The notes: a model not told the origin generated them from the letters alone. A stretch of DNA of 64,000 nucleotides from Rhinolophus ferrumequinum (GCF_004115265.2 NC_046293.1:24066173-24130172), one strand, 5' to 3'; shown: positions 35,101-46,403, counted from the stretch's first letter. A program made the numbers and translations.

Positions 35101-38100
35101 ATTTCTCTTGGTCTCTGTCCTCTTTCCCTAGTCAAGCCCTGTCTTTCATGGAGACCCTTCCTGGGTTTCTCCTCTCCAAATATTCTGGGTATGGCCTGCC
35201 TTTCTGCCTTTGTCTTAAACTCCCAGAAGTGGACTTGGTTAGAATTCCTGAGGCTTGCTTCTTATCAGCTAGGGCCTTAGGCCAGTGCGCAATCACCATC
35301 CTCAGTTTCCTCATCTGTAAAATGAGGATGGTACTTTGTGTTTTGTGACTAATGGACCGAAATATGGTGGTGGGTTTGGAAGCATCTAGCACAGTGCCTG
35401 GCACATTGCAAGCACTGTTTCCTTGCTCAGTGCCTGCCCCTTGGCCCAGGACTCACCTTCCCTGCTGCTTCCTTTTCTAGGTGGTACCATGGTCACATGT
35501 CTGGGGGGCAGGCGGAGACACTGCTACAGGCCAAGGGTGAGCCTGGACATTTCTTGTACGTGAGAGTCTCAGCCAGCCGGGAGATTTTGTGCTGTCGGTG
35601 CTCAGTGATCAGCCCAAGGCTGGCCCAGGCTCCCCCCTCAGAGTCACCCACATCAAGGTCATGTGTGAGGTAAGGCAGCCGGCAGTAGGGAAGGCATCCT
35701 CCTGGGGTACCCGTCTGTGCCCGCAGCGGTGGGTCTGGGGAAGGTCAGCCAGTCTTTGGTCCAAGGCTGGGGGGTCAAGGGAGGGAGACAAACTCTGCAG
35801 GGTGGCCTGACTTGGTACCCCACAGGGTGGACGTTACACGGTGGGTGGCTCGGAGACCTTTGACAGCCTCACAGACCTGGTGGAGCATTTCAAGAAGACG
35901 GGGATTGAGGAGGCCTCAGGCGCCTTGTCTACTGCGGCAGGTGAGGGGTGTGCCTTGCAGTCCCTCAAACACATGAGCCTTTGAGATCTGGAAGTTGCTG
36001 ACTTTTCGCCCTCACCCACCCAAGCCATACTACGCCACGCGGGTGAATGCGGCTGACATTGAAAACCGGGTCTTGGAACTGAACAAGAAGAAGGAGTCAG
36101 AGGACACAGCCAAGGCCGGCTTCTGGGAGGAGTTTGAGGTGCGTTATGGGGACCCAGCAAGGTAACTGGCGTGGGTCCCAGGCAGACCCATTCCCTCTCT
36201 CCCAACCCCTGATACTGATCTGCCCCACATCAACGACCCCCATGGATGCCCCTCTTGCGGGTGTCCATTGTCCCTCTTGCCCCTCAGAATCTGCAGAAGC
36301 TGGAGGTGAAGAACCTGCACCAGCGGCTGGAAGGGCAGCGGCCAGAGAATAAGAGCAAGAACCGTTATAAGAACATTCTCCCATGTGAGCACCTCATCCT
36401 AGCAGCCTCCATCCCTCCCACTCCGAGGCAGCATTCATCCATCTTGGAGACTCCCCTTCCCTCAGCCAACCTCCCCCAACTCACAGTACCTCTACCCCCA
36501 TCTCAGGGAGGGTCCACCTCCGTACCCACACAACAACCGCTTCTCCTCCAAAAGGCCTCTACTCCTCCCGGCAGAGCCTCCCACACCCACCCTTACCACT
36601 CTCCTTCATCTAAACCCCGGCCCAGGCTGACCCCCATCCCTGCCCGTCCACAGTGCCCTGAGAACCTCACGGCTTCTCAGACAAGAATGGCCTGTGAGCT
36701 TAGAAGGGTCTGATCCAGTGGCTGGTGAGTTCCTGCTGACCCAGGCTCTTCTCACCTCCTCTCTGCTCACTCTCAGTCGACCACAGCCGAGTGATCCTGC
36801 AGGGACGTGACAGTAACATCCCTGGGTCTGACTATATCAACGCCAACTATGTCAAGGTGGGTGTTGCCCCTGGGAATGTCCCATCTCAGGGGTATACTGG
36901 GTCCAGAGATGTGTGGGCAAAGCCAAAGCTGATCACTTGGGTGGGACGAGGCTGGTGGGGATGAAGGGCATGTCCGGGCCAAGGAACTCACAATCCTGGT
37001 GTGTGTCTTCTGTACTTCCATCCAGAACCAGCTGCTAGGCCCTGATGAGAACTCTAAGACCTATATTGCGAGCCAGGGCTGCCTGGATGCCACAGTCAAT
37101 GACTTCTGGCAGATGACATGGCAGGAGAACACCCGCGTCATCGTCATGACCACCCGAGAGGTGGAGAAAGGCGGGTAGGGCTGAGCCCCACGCTGCCCCC
37201 TGGTCCCCCCACCCCCTCCCCAGTACTCATTGTCCACCATCATTAAACAAAAGAAACCTTGGACACCAGGACAGAAAGGCACGCAAACCTTGTTAGGAAA
37301 CCGAGGCACAGAGACGAAATCTCGGGTACACCCTGACTCACAGATCCCTCCTTCCAACCTTGGTTCTCCTGACCACCTCCAGACCAGGTTTTAAATGGGC
37401 CTTCTGCCTTAAAATGTCCTGAAGCAAACATTCCTCCTGCCCCTCCCCCACCTGTCCCCATCCAGGCAAGAGCCTCTCTTGTCCATCCACTCTGCCTCAT
37501 AAATCTCTCTGGAGTTGGCCCCTCACCCTCACCCCTGCACTGTAGTACCCTATGTACTGGAGTCAAAGTGATTCTGTCCAAAGCATGCACTGCATCACGT
37601 TACTCCCTCACTGCAAACCCTTCAATGGCTCCCAGTTGCCTTTAGGAGAAAGTCAGAGGCTAAGACTTGGTACTCCAGGTCTGGTGGCTTCTCTACAACA
37701 CTCACTGCCGCCAACGGGCCAGGCCTTTCAGGTTTCTATGCCTTTGCACAAGCTCATTTTCTGCTAGGAAATGACTTCCTCTCTCTGCACTATCTCTGCC
37801 TGACAGACTCCTCATTTATGAAGACCCAGTTCAAATGCTCCCTCCTCTGTGAAGCCATCTCTGATTTCCTCCATAACCTAGAGGAAGAATTAGCCTCTCC
37901 CTCCACTGTGCTCCTGAGCAGCTCCATGTTTTTCCTGTTCACTTATCTCTCTGTGAGCTCCTAGAAACACAAGGGCGCAGATTGCATCTAGTTTGTGTTT
38001 GTAATTCCAGCCTGGTTTGCACAGCTTCGGGTACAGTGTGTGTGTCAGACAATGTGTACTGAGTGACTTGTAAGGTTAGGTGGCTGGCTGGTCAGGTCTC

Positions 38101-41100
38101 ACCACTAGATCCTGAGACTCTGACTTGGCCAGTTCATCCAACCGATGTTGACTGGGCTAGCACCAGGGACTCAGGACATAGATCAGGGCCTACAACGGCC
38201 TGCCCAGTGCCTGCTTCTGTGGCCCATTCTCTACCTCTACCCTCCCTTTCAGAACAAATGTGTCCCATACTGGCCAGAGGTGGGCTCTCAGCGAGTGTAT
38301 GGATCCTACACTGTAACCAACTGTGGGGAACACGACACAGCCGAGTACAAACTCCGCACCTTACAGGTCTCCCCGCTGGACAATGTGAGTGTCCCCACCT
38401 CTGCCCCCTCCTGGGCCCTCCTTGGACCTGTCCTCTTGTCTGGTTGTTGGGATGGGGTGATGTGTGGAGCAGCGGTCATTGACTCTATGTACTTGGCCCA
38501 GGCGAACCTGGTGCGTGAGATCTGGCACTACCAGTACCTGAGCTGGCCCGACCATGGGGTCCCCAGTGAACCTGGGGGTGTCCTCAGCTTCCTAGACCAG
38601 ATCAATCAGCGACAGGAAAGTCTGCCTCATGCAGGGCCCATCATCGTGCATTGCAGGTGAGAACAGTAATCATATATAGTAGCTGGCAAGTAAATACTAT
38701 TAAGTACCATGCAATTGTATGCAATTTTACATAATAACTCGTTTACTGCCCCCCCCTTCCCCCAGCCTCCTCTGGGTTTCCTGATGGCTCCAGATCCATG
38801 GGTGGAACTTAGCTTGAACCCAACCCCACTGTCTGATCCTGTGCCTGGGGTGGCTTTCTCAGAGATCTCCCCGGATGTGTCATCTTGTCCAACCCTGCCA
38901 AATACAGATGAAGAAACAGGCCCAGCCACTTACCAGGTCACACCTGGTCAGGGAGAAAGCCTGAACTGGGCTCACAATTAGCCCTAGGTCCTGTCCTGGT
39001 CACCCCTGTTTTTCTTGCACGGGCCCACTCAGCCTGTTAATTCTCAGCCCCAACACCCTCCCTGTGGGTCTGTGTGGCTCCCTGTCCCTTCTCTTTTTCC
39101 ATCTGTAGCCCTGGTTGGGGGGGTGCTTCTTCATTGCTGCTCCCAGTCTCCCCTTTCTAGCCAGGGCCCCCTGGGGCCATTACCCAGTTGGCCCCAGGGT
39201 AATGTATTCAGCAGGGCACATGCGTCACTAGCTCCAGTGGAGACCCTCATGTTCATGATCAGCATACCCCATTCCTGCTAAGGCAGAGAGATGGGGAATC
39301 AGCAGGGAAGCAGCAGAGTCCTGCAGATGGGCTGACCCAGCTGGCTTGGCCTGACTGGATGAGAGGCAGTGAGTACAGTGTCCGGGACAGAGGCTACTGG
39401 TTGAAATTCTAGCTCCTCCACTCACTCGCTGGGTGACCTTGTACAAATTACTTCACTTCTCTGACCCTCAGATCCGTTAAATCAGGATCTCACAGAGCTG
39501 TTGTGAGGATTAAATGAGACCCTATCTCTGTGTCGGAATACAGTAAATCCTCAAGAAATGGGAGCTGGTAGGGAAGGGGGAAATAGAAACCTGCGGTGTG
39601 CTCTTCCCTTCCAGCTCCCTCCATGTGACCCAGGCTGTGAGGGCCTTGACTTCCTTCTTCCCACCAGCAACTGCTTTTCCTGGGGCAGGGCTGGGTGGCT
39701 TTGAATCTGGAGGAGCCCCAATATGCTGTCTGAGGGGCTGTTTTGCTTCCAGGGGCAGGCAAGCCATCGCCAGAAACGACCCTCCTGCTGCCCCCCACCC
39801 CCACCCTCTCATCCACTTCTTGAAATCCCCATGGCCTTTATTTAGACGTTAGAGGAAGGAAGTGGGTGAGGGGGGTGGTATTTTTGACAATCTGGGTTTG
39901 AAATTAGCGCGACTCAGGGGTACCAGCCTGATAGGTCCAGCGAGAGGGCGGGACAGGGTCCCTGTGGGTTCCTGAGGTTCCTGGGGTCTGTTTGCCCAAA
40001 GGTGGTGGCAGAGGGTGGGGGAAGAAGGGAGACTTCCTGCTGCATTGCTCCTCCATGTCTCCTGACCCCAGTGTCCCCTGCACCCTACTGTCTCAGGGCT
40101 GTCCTTTCCCTGCCATCGTAGTCTGAAGAAAAAGGGAAATGAAGCCCTGAAGAAAGAAGCTCCAAATATAACTTTTGACTGAATGGCGGTAGGGAAGGTC
40201 TTGCTCAGGCCAACAATGTGGGAGAGGACTGGGGAGGCTGGCAGGACAGTGGTGGCTCTGAGAGTTCTGGATCCTTTGGGGTGGGCAGCAGCCACGGGCC
40301 AGAAATGAGGAGTTGAGACAGGAAGTGGAGGAGTGTGGTGCTGAAAGAAGGAGAGCGATGGTGGTGTGTGGGAGGGCCAGTGCCATAGCGCTTGAGAGCC
40401 AGGCCCTTTCCCACAAATCCCTTGGATAACATGATGAATGCAGGTACAGAGTTGGGCAGATTTCTGCCCCTTGCCAGCCTGCTTGCCCGGTGACCTGGGC
40501 ACATTTCCTCATCTCGGGGGAGCCTCAGTATCTTATGCCATGACCATGCTGAGCTGGGTGCTGTGGCCCCCCTTCCTGGAGGAGGTGTAGACTGGCCTCT
40601 GATGGCTCCCCTTTCTCTCCCCAGCGCGGGCATTGGCCGCACAGGCACCATCATTGTCATCGACATGCTCATGGAGAACATCTCAACCAAGGGGTGAGGG
40701 TTACCTGTGGGGGACATAGGAGGGATGGGTGTGAGCTGCCCCTTGGTGTCCTCCGCTGCCTGGGCCGGAGGTCCAACTGCCATCCCTGCTCAGGGCTGGA
40801 CTGTGACATTGACATCCAGAAGACGATCCAGATGGTGCGCGCCACAGCGCTCGGGCATGGTGCAGACGGAGGCGCAGTACAAGTTCATCTATGTGGCCAT
40901 CGCTCAGTTCATTGAAACCACCAAGAAGAAGCTGGAGGTCATGCAGGTGTGTGCTAAGCAGGGCTGCTGGGGCTATGGGAGGCAGTGGGCATCACCTGGT
41001 CCTGCTGGGTCTGCTGCCTTCCCAACATACCTCTACCCACAGTCCCACAAGGGCCAGGAGTCGGAGTACGGGAATATCACCTACCCCCCAGCCATGAAGA

Positions 41101-41662
41101 ATGCCCATGCCCAGGCCTCCCGCACCTCCTCGAAGTGAGTGACCCCTCCCTGCCTGCCACCTCCCATCATCCACCCGTTTTTCCTTCCCAGTCCGACCCT
41201 TCCTTTCCAGAGAGGACCAGTGTTGCCTTTGGGGTGGGGGTGGGGGTGGGGGTGCTGAGTTCAAGTTCAAGCTCGGTTCTTACTATCTGTGTTCACAAGT
41301 ATTTCCTGAGTTTGCTCTGTGTGGGGCCTGTGCTAGGAACTGGTAGTAGACTGACGTATGAGATGGAGCCTCTGCTCCCAAGGAGTTTCTGGTCTAGTGT
41401 AAGGACAGTGACCAGGTCTCCTTGCTTTGCTGGCCTCAGTTTGCTCACCTGTGATGTGGAGTGGCGCAGAAGGGGCTGCTGGTTAACTCTGCACTGTCTC
41501 CTGGCCTGTGCCAACTGCCCACACATGCCTCCCCCCCCACCCCACAGACACAAGGAGGACGTGTATGAGAACCTGCAGAGTAAGAACAGGAGGGAGGAGA
41601 AGGTGAAGAAGCAGCGATCAGCGGACAAGGACAAGAGCAAGGGCTCCCTCAAAAGGAAGTGA
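32190..41662 (+). CDS. PTPN6: protein tyrosine phosphatase SHP-1
   Basis: Cytosolic phosphatase that ITIM receptors recruit to damp blood-cell signalling. Exons: 32190-32197, 32285-32407, 32616-32810, 35481-35669, 35826-35940, 36025-36138, 36288-36384, 36777-36856, 37026-37174, 38253-38384, 38502-38656, 40625-40693, 40794-40946, 41043-41134, 41548-41662. Order: N-SH2 ([23 protein letters not shown]), C-SH2 ([15 protein letters not shown]), PTP domain with NDFWQM, WPD loop ([15 protein letters not shown]) and P-loop [10 protein letters not shown] split across an intron, then the tail with YGNITYPP and VYENLQ; end LKRK. As written, several exons carry one-base indels against a conserved frame: near 35543 (-1), 35925 (-1), 35932 (-1), 37172 (-1), 40692 (+1) and 40844 (+1). 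Most fall in short homopolymers, all splice sites remain, and residues either side are highly conserved, so I take these as sequence errors, not gene death. Confidence 0.93.
33248..33427 (+). repeat. 180-bp direct repeat, copy 1 (PTPN6 intron 3)
   Basis: Identical by eye over all 180 bases to 35044-35223. It starts ctggtgacttccgtctctcc and ends cctttgtcttaaactcc. Flanks differ immediately outside. It is non-coding and resembles no repeat family I know. Confidence 0.95.
35044..35223 (+). repeat. 180-bp direct repeat, copy 2 (PTPN6 intron 3)
   Basis: Perfect copy of 33248-33427, offset 1,796 bp, same orientation. It ends about 260 bases before the acceptor of the first C-SH2 exon. Confidence 0.95.
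35230..35420 (+). repeat. MIR SINE
   Basis: Contains cctcagtttcctcatctgta, aaatgaggatggtac and agcacagtgcctggcac. It abuts copy 2 of the 180-bp repeat. Confidence 0.65.
37540..38070 (+). repeat. L2 LINE fragment in PTPN6 intron 9
   Basis: About 500 bases follow the L2 consensus in the sense direction: cttcaatggctcccagttgc, ttctatgcctttgcacaagc, gacccagttcaaatgctccc, gtgaagccatctctgatttc, and the degraded end near ctccatgtttttcctgttc. A non-coding relic. Confidence 0.85.
38875..38990 (-). repeat. MIR fragment
   Basis: Reverse MIR pieces: atacagatgaagaaacaggc, taccaggtcacacctggtca and gcctgaactgggctcac, in PTPN6 intron 11. Confidence 0.55.
39375..39560 (+). repeat. MIR SINE
   Basis: Core cgctgggtgaccttgtacaa, then ttcacttctctgaccctcag and ctgttgtgaggattaaatg. 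Plus orientation. Confidence 0.75.
41231..41252 (+). other. G-quadruplex-type motif in PTPN6 intron
   Basis: Four G-runs of four to five bases separated by single T residues, an ideal parallel-quadruplex pattern. It lies about 100 bases after the donor of exon 14. Confidence 0.8.
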
Positions 41663-41698
41663 GCTGGGCACCGTCTTCAGGTGGCCATGGTACGGCCC

Positions 41699-41824
41699 CT
41701 CTGCTCAGGGCTCTTCCCTGCCCTGTCCCTACTGTCCCCTGTCCCCTCTGCTCAGGGCTCTTCCCTGCCCTGTCCCTACTGTCCCCTGTCCCCTCTGCTC
41801 AGGGCTCTTCCCTGCCCTGTCCCC
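41699..41824 (+). repeat. 47-bp tandem repeat in the PTPN6 3'UTR
   Basis: About 2.7 copies of a 47-base unit beginning ctctgctcagggctcttccc, starting 37 bases after the stop codon. The copies are identical, so the array is young or was homogenised. Unit starts are spaced exactly 47 bases. Confidence 0.9.
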
Positions 41825-42136
41825 AGGACCCCCTGGCTCCAGTGCTTCCCCTGATGGATGGGTGGCTGCAGCCTCACCCTGCCCTTCCCAGCTGCCCCAG
41901 ACTTGCTCTCATCCTGCACGCCTCAGGTTCCAGCCAACCCCTTATTCCCTTACTCCCTTCTCTCTGCAGCCTCAGCACTGATCCCTGTAGAGGTCTCCAG
42001 TGAATGCCAACAGCCTGAACCTAGGAAGCTGCCCGCCCAACTCTATTGTAATTTAAATGGTGTGTCCCCACCTCCCTCACCCTACTGTATATAGCCCAGC
42101 AAGACTCCAGAGGAGCCAGACCCTTCTATTCTTGTA

Positions 42137-42142
42137 AATAAA
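42137..42142 (+). terminator. PTPN6: PTPN6 poly(A) signal
   Basis: AATAAA about 475 bases after the stop, followed by a tgtgtgtgtgggtc GT-rich downstream element near 42160. Confidence 0.9.
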
Positions 42143-42404
42143 GCCCCTAGGATCACTGTGTGTGTGGGTCTCTAACTCTGTGTGGCCCGGAGGGTGGGGC
42201 CGAAGGAGATGGAGGGGGGAGGTGGGCAGGGAGTTTTATGTGGGGGCACACGAAAGCTCTGTCTTCATAGTCAGACAGACTGGTTCTGGGCTCTGCTTAA
42301 CACGCTAGGTCTGAGATCGTGGGCCAGGTTCCTTGTCTCTTTCCTTTAAAGTGGAGGATCATCCTAACAGGGTGGTTGTGAAGATCATTGAGATAAGGGA
42401 TGAT

Positions 42405-42605
42405 GATCTCAAGGGCAACAATAATTCATTACATGCCTGCCATGTGTCAGGCACTGTTTAAGTGACTACACCTTTTCATTCAATCTGGGTGCCTGTATCA
42501 TTCCCATTTTACAGTAGGGGAAACTGAGACACAGATAGATTGAATAATTTGCTAAAGGTCACAGGACTATTGAACAGTGAAGCTAAGATTTTAACTCAGG
42601 CCCCA
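42405..42605 (-). repeat. MIR SINE
   Basis: Reverse-strand MIR: attcccattttacagtaggg, gaaactgagacacagataga, taaaggtcacaggacta and ttttaactcaggccc. Confidence 0.8.
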
Positions 42606-42974
42606 GAACCCTCATGCCTGGAAATGCAGCTGGGGTCACCTGAGGGGGACAGAACCACACATTGGTGGTGCTGACTTCTAAGTCTAAGAGCTAAGAAGAT
42701 GTATAAAAGACCTCCCAGGCGTTCCCTCCCCTCTCTGGGCTCCCGCTGCTCACAGGAGCATCCCGCTCCGCCCTTTGCTGAAGCCGTTTCTGCCCTTATG
42801 TTTCTGGTCAATTTTATGTTTGTCCCCCCCTTACCTGTGTCCAGAGTGGATGATCAGGGATTCTTTCTTCGTGTTAAGGCTTTATCTTAACTCCTGGGGA
42901 GTTAAGCCGATGAGAGTCCTACTGGGGACGGACTGGCTCCCCACTGCTGGGCAGGCTAAGAACACACTCATATT

Positions 42975-43110
42975 GCAACATTGACTTCAGTCATTCATTC
43001 AGCATATACTTTCTATAGTGAGTGTCCATTGTATCACAGGCACAGGAGTTGTGCTGGGGGCACGATGGTGAACAAGACAGTTCCTGTCCTTGTGGAACTT
43101 AGGAGTAGTA
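42975..43110 (-). repeat. L2 3'-end fragment
   Basis: Antisense L2 end: cagtcattcattcagcatat, then acgatggtgaacaagacag and cctgtccttgtggaactta. Confidence 0.65.
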
Positions 43111-43119
43111 GGGGGCGAC

Positions 43120-43325
43120 AGACGCAGAAGAAAGAAAGAAGACAGGAGAGAAGAAGAAGACAGAAGACAGAAAAAACAGTCCACAAGCATAAAATAAGTA
43201 CAAACAGGTATTAAGAAGGATGCAAACAAACAAAACAAAGGGGCGGGGAGTGGGGGAGAGAGGGAGATAGAGAGAAAGGACAGAGAGAGAGAGAGAGAGA
43301 GAAGGACAGAGAGACAGAGATCAGA
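43120..43325. repeat. GA-rich simple repeat
   Basis: Degenerate (GAAA)n and (GA)n purine tract, including an uninterrupted agagagagagagagag run. Adjoins the L2 fragment and may derive from its tail. Confidence 0.8.
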
Positions 43326-44162
43326 TTGGGTAACACAATATCTGCCCGTAACTAAAGTGCCCTGGAAGGGGTGGGGCCATAATCTGTGTGCCTCAGGACC
43401 CCTTCCACCCCAGCTAGAGCTGCACAAAAGGAAGGTAGGCTCCACAGCCTCTAACTGCCCTTGTGCTAACTGCCTGTGGGCTGGAACTTGGACCCAGGGC
43501 ATTGAGGTGGGTCCAGGAGCAGCTCTGCTCAACTTTGGTCCCTCTGGAGAACAGAGCATGGCCCCTGGCTGCTCCTCCCTGCAGGACAACTGTGAGGGCT
43601 GAGGCTGTGGGGGCTGAAGGAGAGCAGCTCAGTACTTTAACTGTCTGGGTCCGTGCTGATGCTCCTGGCCAGCCTGGGCCTTTCGGCAGTGGTGGGTACT
43701 CCAACACTAGGGTACAGGACAGGTAGGCACCATGCTGTGACCTGCCTGCCCTCCACAGGCAGGGATGCCCAAACAGGTAGTTCACTGGGCCTGGGCACAA
43801 CCCAACACTACCAAGCTAACTCTGTTGCTGCCCTCAGGGATCTATGGTCCTCCATCTCTGGCCATGGGCAGGGTCAGAGGCCTCAAAGGAAGAAAGTAGC
43901 TGGGGGCAGGAGTGGCTGTGGGGAGACGCCAAGGAGGAAGGCAAATTAGCCCAAAGATAGCCCTTGGCTTTGTCTGTCTGGAGACCAGGTTCCCTAATGT
44001 AGGCCTGGAGGACGGAGGTGGCAGTAGGGCAGGGCAGAAAACACCACTGGAAAGGGTGGGAGGCCTAGTGGGGTGGCCAGGACTCAGAATAGGTGCCTGC
44101 GGCTGGTGCTGGGAGGCAAGGGGTTAAGGCAGTGGTGGGGGGTAGCCTATGGAAGGAGGACA

Positions 44163-44198
44163 CACCTGTACGCAGGGGCGGCGGGCGGGGCCCAGGTG
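44163..44198 (+). promoter_or_regulatory. paired ZEB-type E-boxes upstream of miR-200c/141
   Basis: CACCTG at 44163-44168 and CAGGTG at 44193-44198 flank a short GC-rich segment about 500 bases before the miR-200c hairpin. Another CAGGTG lies at 44483-44488. ZEB1 and ZEB2 are known to repress the human miR-200c/141 promoter through such paired E-boxes, and the miRNAs in turn repress ZEB mRNAs. Confidence 0.7.
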
Positions 44199-44689
44199 AG
44201 GAGCCTGCGCTGCCTGCCTGCGGAGAAGGAAGGAGGAAGAGTGGAGGCCAGGACAGGCCTCAGGCAGCAGGCTGTGGAATCCTGGCCTGACTCCCCTTCC
44301 TCTCCGCAGCACGTACTCTCTGGGGGGGCAGGCGGCCCGGTGACAGGTAAAGGCCACTGGGAGAGGGGTCTTGGGGCTCAGCTGGGGACTATAGAAGGGA
44401 GATGAGGGCCGGTGAATTGGTATGTATGTGGGGCAGAGACAGGCTGTGTAGGTGGTGGGGGAAGGGGTTCAGAGACAGAGAACAGGTGGGCAGGGGGTTT
44501 CTGAAGCCCTGCCTTGGCCTCAGTGGTTCAGCAGCTCAGGGTGGGGCTGGTGGCGGGCTGCAGGCCTCACCCGGAAGTGTCCCCAGGGACGCGGGTGCTG
44601 GGGGGATGGGAGCCAGCCTTCTGCAGCCTCTCCACAGGGAGCTTGGGTTGAGGACTGCCTGACCCGGAGCTGGGCAGGCTGGGTGGGGG

Positions 44690-44758
44690 CCCCCGTCTTA
44701 CCCAGCAGTGTTTGGGTGCTGGTTGGGAGTCTCTAATACTGCCGGGTAATGATGGAGG
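44690..44758 (+). ncRNA. MIR200C: miR-200c precursor
   Basis: The hairpin matches human mir-200c almost base for base. The 5p arm is at 44694-44715 (CGTCTTACCCAGCAGTGTTT...) and the 3p arm at 44734-44756 (TAATACTGCCGGGTAATGAT...), carrying seed AATACTG. Differences are confined to the loop and stem base. It is an epithelial-identity miRNA that targets ZEB1/ZEB2. Confidence 0.97.
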
Positions 44759-45085
44759 CCCCTGTCCGTGTCACCGACATCCTTTACCTCAAGCCCCGAA
44801 CCCCCAGCCAACTGCAGCCCCCCACCTGAACCTCCCCACACAACCTGGAATCCCCTTCATCTTGTGTGGAGGGGGCGGCAAAAGAGGTGGCTCTTGGTTG
44901 GCAGGCTGCCCACTGAAGGGACACAATGGTTCCGGTCCCCTCCCCCAACCCAGAGTGATTTGTCATCTGGTGGATCCAGAACCCACAGCCGACCTTGAGC
45001 TTGGGATATACTCTCAAAAGACTTCACCTGGCCCGCAGCCAGGGTCCCTGTAGCAACTGGTCAGCTCTAGCCCAGAGTTGCATGT

Positions 45086-45181
45086 CAGCCGGCTCTGGGT
45101 CCATCTTCCAGTACAGTGTTGGATGGTCTAATTGTGAAGCTCCTAACACTGTCTGGTAAAGATGGCCCCCGGGCCGGTTTC
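45086..45181 (+). ncRNA. MIR141: miR-141 precursor
   Basis: Matches human mir-141. The 5p arm is at 45102-45123 (CATCTTCCAGTACAGTGTTG...) and the 3p arm at 45144-45165 (TAACACTGTCTGGTAAAGAT...), seed AACACTG. It lies 330 bases after mir-200c on the same strand, so they are probably processed from one primary transcript. The basal stem differs from human (ccccgggccggtt region). Confidence 0.97.
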
Positions 45182-45184
45182 CTC

Positions 45185-46385
45185 GGCAGTGACCTTCAGG
45201 GAGCCCTGAAGACCATGGAGGCCTCCTGACCAACAATCTCTGACCTTTATCCCTCTGGATGGGGGTGTAAATCACTAGGAAAAGGGGAACAATGGGAGGA
45301 GACAAAATGGCTGCCTCTAGAGCTGCAGCAGCATGATTTGAAACATACTTGGCTCTCCAGGCACCTCTACTCTCTTCCCACCTGGGGAACATGAACGAAA
45401 TAAAATGGAATGAAACTTGTGGTAGACTGATTAAGGTTACTTGACCCATTTTTTTGTCTGTAGATCTCATCTTAGGCTCCCAGCTCCTGAGGAGTGGGGC
45501 AGCCGTATCTACTTCATCTACCTGTCAAGCAGGGGAAAATTAATCTACTTTCTTCAAAAATCTAAGAAGCTGAACTCAGTCTCACCCTAGAAGACTCACC
45601 TCCCCTACTAAGCACTTTGTAATTCCTGTACATGCTTCTGCACCCAGTATTTATGGTTTCATATTTTCTTGCTCTCCCTATAAGGACAAGGGACGGGATA
45701 CGGGTTGTAGTGGCATCAATTAGAGCAGTGGCTCCATTTCCCTGGTACTTGAGATTCAGAGAGTGCTGTCTTGGGAAGGAGATGAGGTGGCTTATATAGG
45801 GACTAAAAACAGGCACCTGTTAGGGGCCCAAGCTGTGGGAGTGAAGAGCCCATCTCCACACAAGTAGAGCCCTGTTTCACCTGTGAAACAGGCTCCTCAC
45901 ACCTGGTGACTGCGAAATCGGGTTAGTGTGGGTAGCCCATAGCAGGCAACATGAACCCACTGGGCTTTGGACACGTAAGTCCCTCAATAGGCACAAATGG
46001 TCTCCCCCACAGCTACACGGAACCGTTACCAAGGAAGCAGCTCATGTTGGGGTCATCACATTTTTGGTCTAGCTCAGCAAAGCCACAGCTGCTACAGCCT
46101 TAAAAAGGAGATGTTGGTAAACACAAGTGTGATGTGTAAAAACAGGTGGAGTGGAAAGTGCAGCTGGGCCTCAGGATCCAAGGGCCGTTTCTAGCTTGGC
46201 TCGTTTTGGATTACTGCTGGGCTTCCAGGGTGAGAGCAGCAGAGCCCAGGCCCTATTTTCTTAACTGCCCTGGCCAGAGTCTGTGCTCCTCCTGCTGGCA
46301 GAGATGAAGACCGACCAGGAGTGTTACGTGAGCAAACGCATGCGTGCTTCCCATAACCCAGTTCAGACACGGGAGACCTTGACTT
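45185..46385. other. miR-141 to PHB2 spacer
   Basis: About 1.2 kb with no recognised gene or clear repeat. The 3' end of the primary miRNA transcript presumably lies here; an attgaaat/aataaaatgg stretch near 45.40 kb contains AATAAA-like sequence on the plus strand. Confidence 0.5.
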
Positions 46386-46403
46386 CAGCTTAAGTAATAA
46401 AAA

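Larger units (their letters stand above)
42165..44155. other. PTPN6 to miR-200c spacer
   Basis: No coding gene seen. It contains a MIR pair (plus near 42.26-42.40 kb, minus at 42.41-42.61 kb), an antisense L2 end near 42.98-43.11 kb and a purine-rich simple repeat at 43.12-43.33 kb. Any read-through transcript from PTPN6 would cross this stretch before the miRNA cluster. Confidence 0.6.

Noticed and set aside
33164-35280. Shared peptide in frames at 33.15-33.43 and 34.94-35.28 kb as a duplicated exon
   Set aside because: The match is DNA identity of the 180-bp repeat; no splice sites frame it and it matches no SHP-1 sequence.
35481-40946. PTPN6 as a pseudogene
   Set aside because: All splice sites, domains and the catalytic motif are intact, introns are present and codons are conserved around each indel; homopolymer sequence error explains it better.
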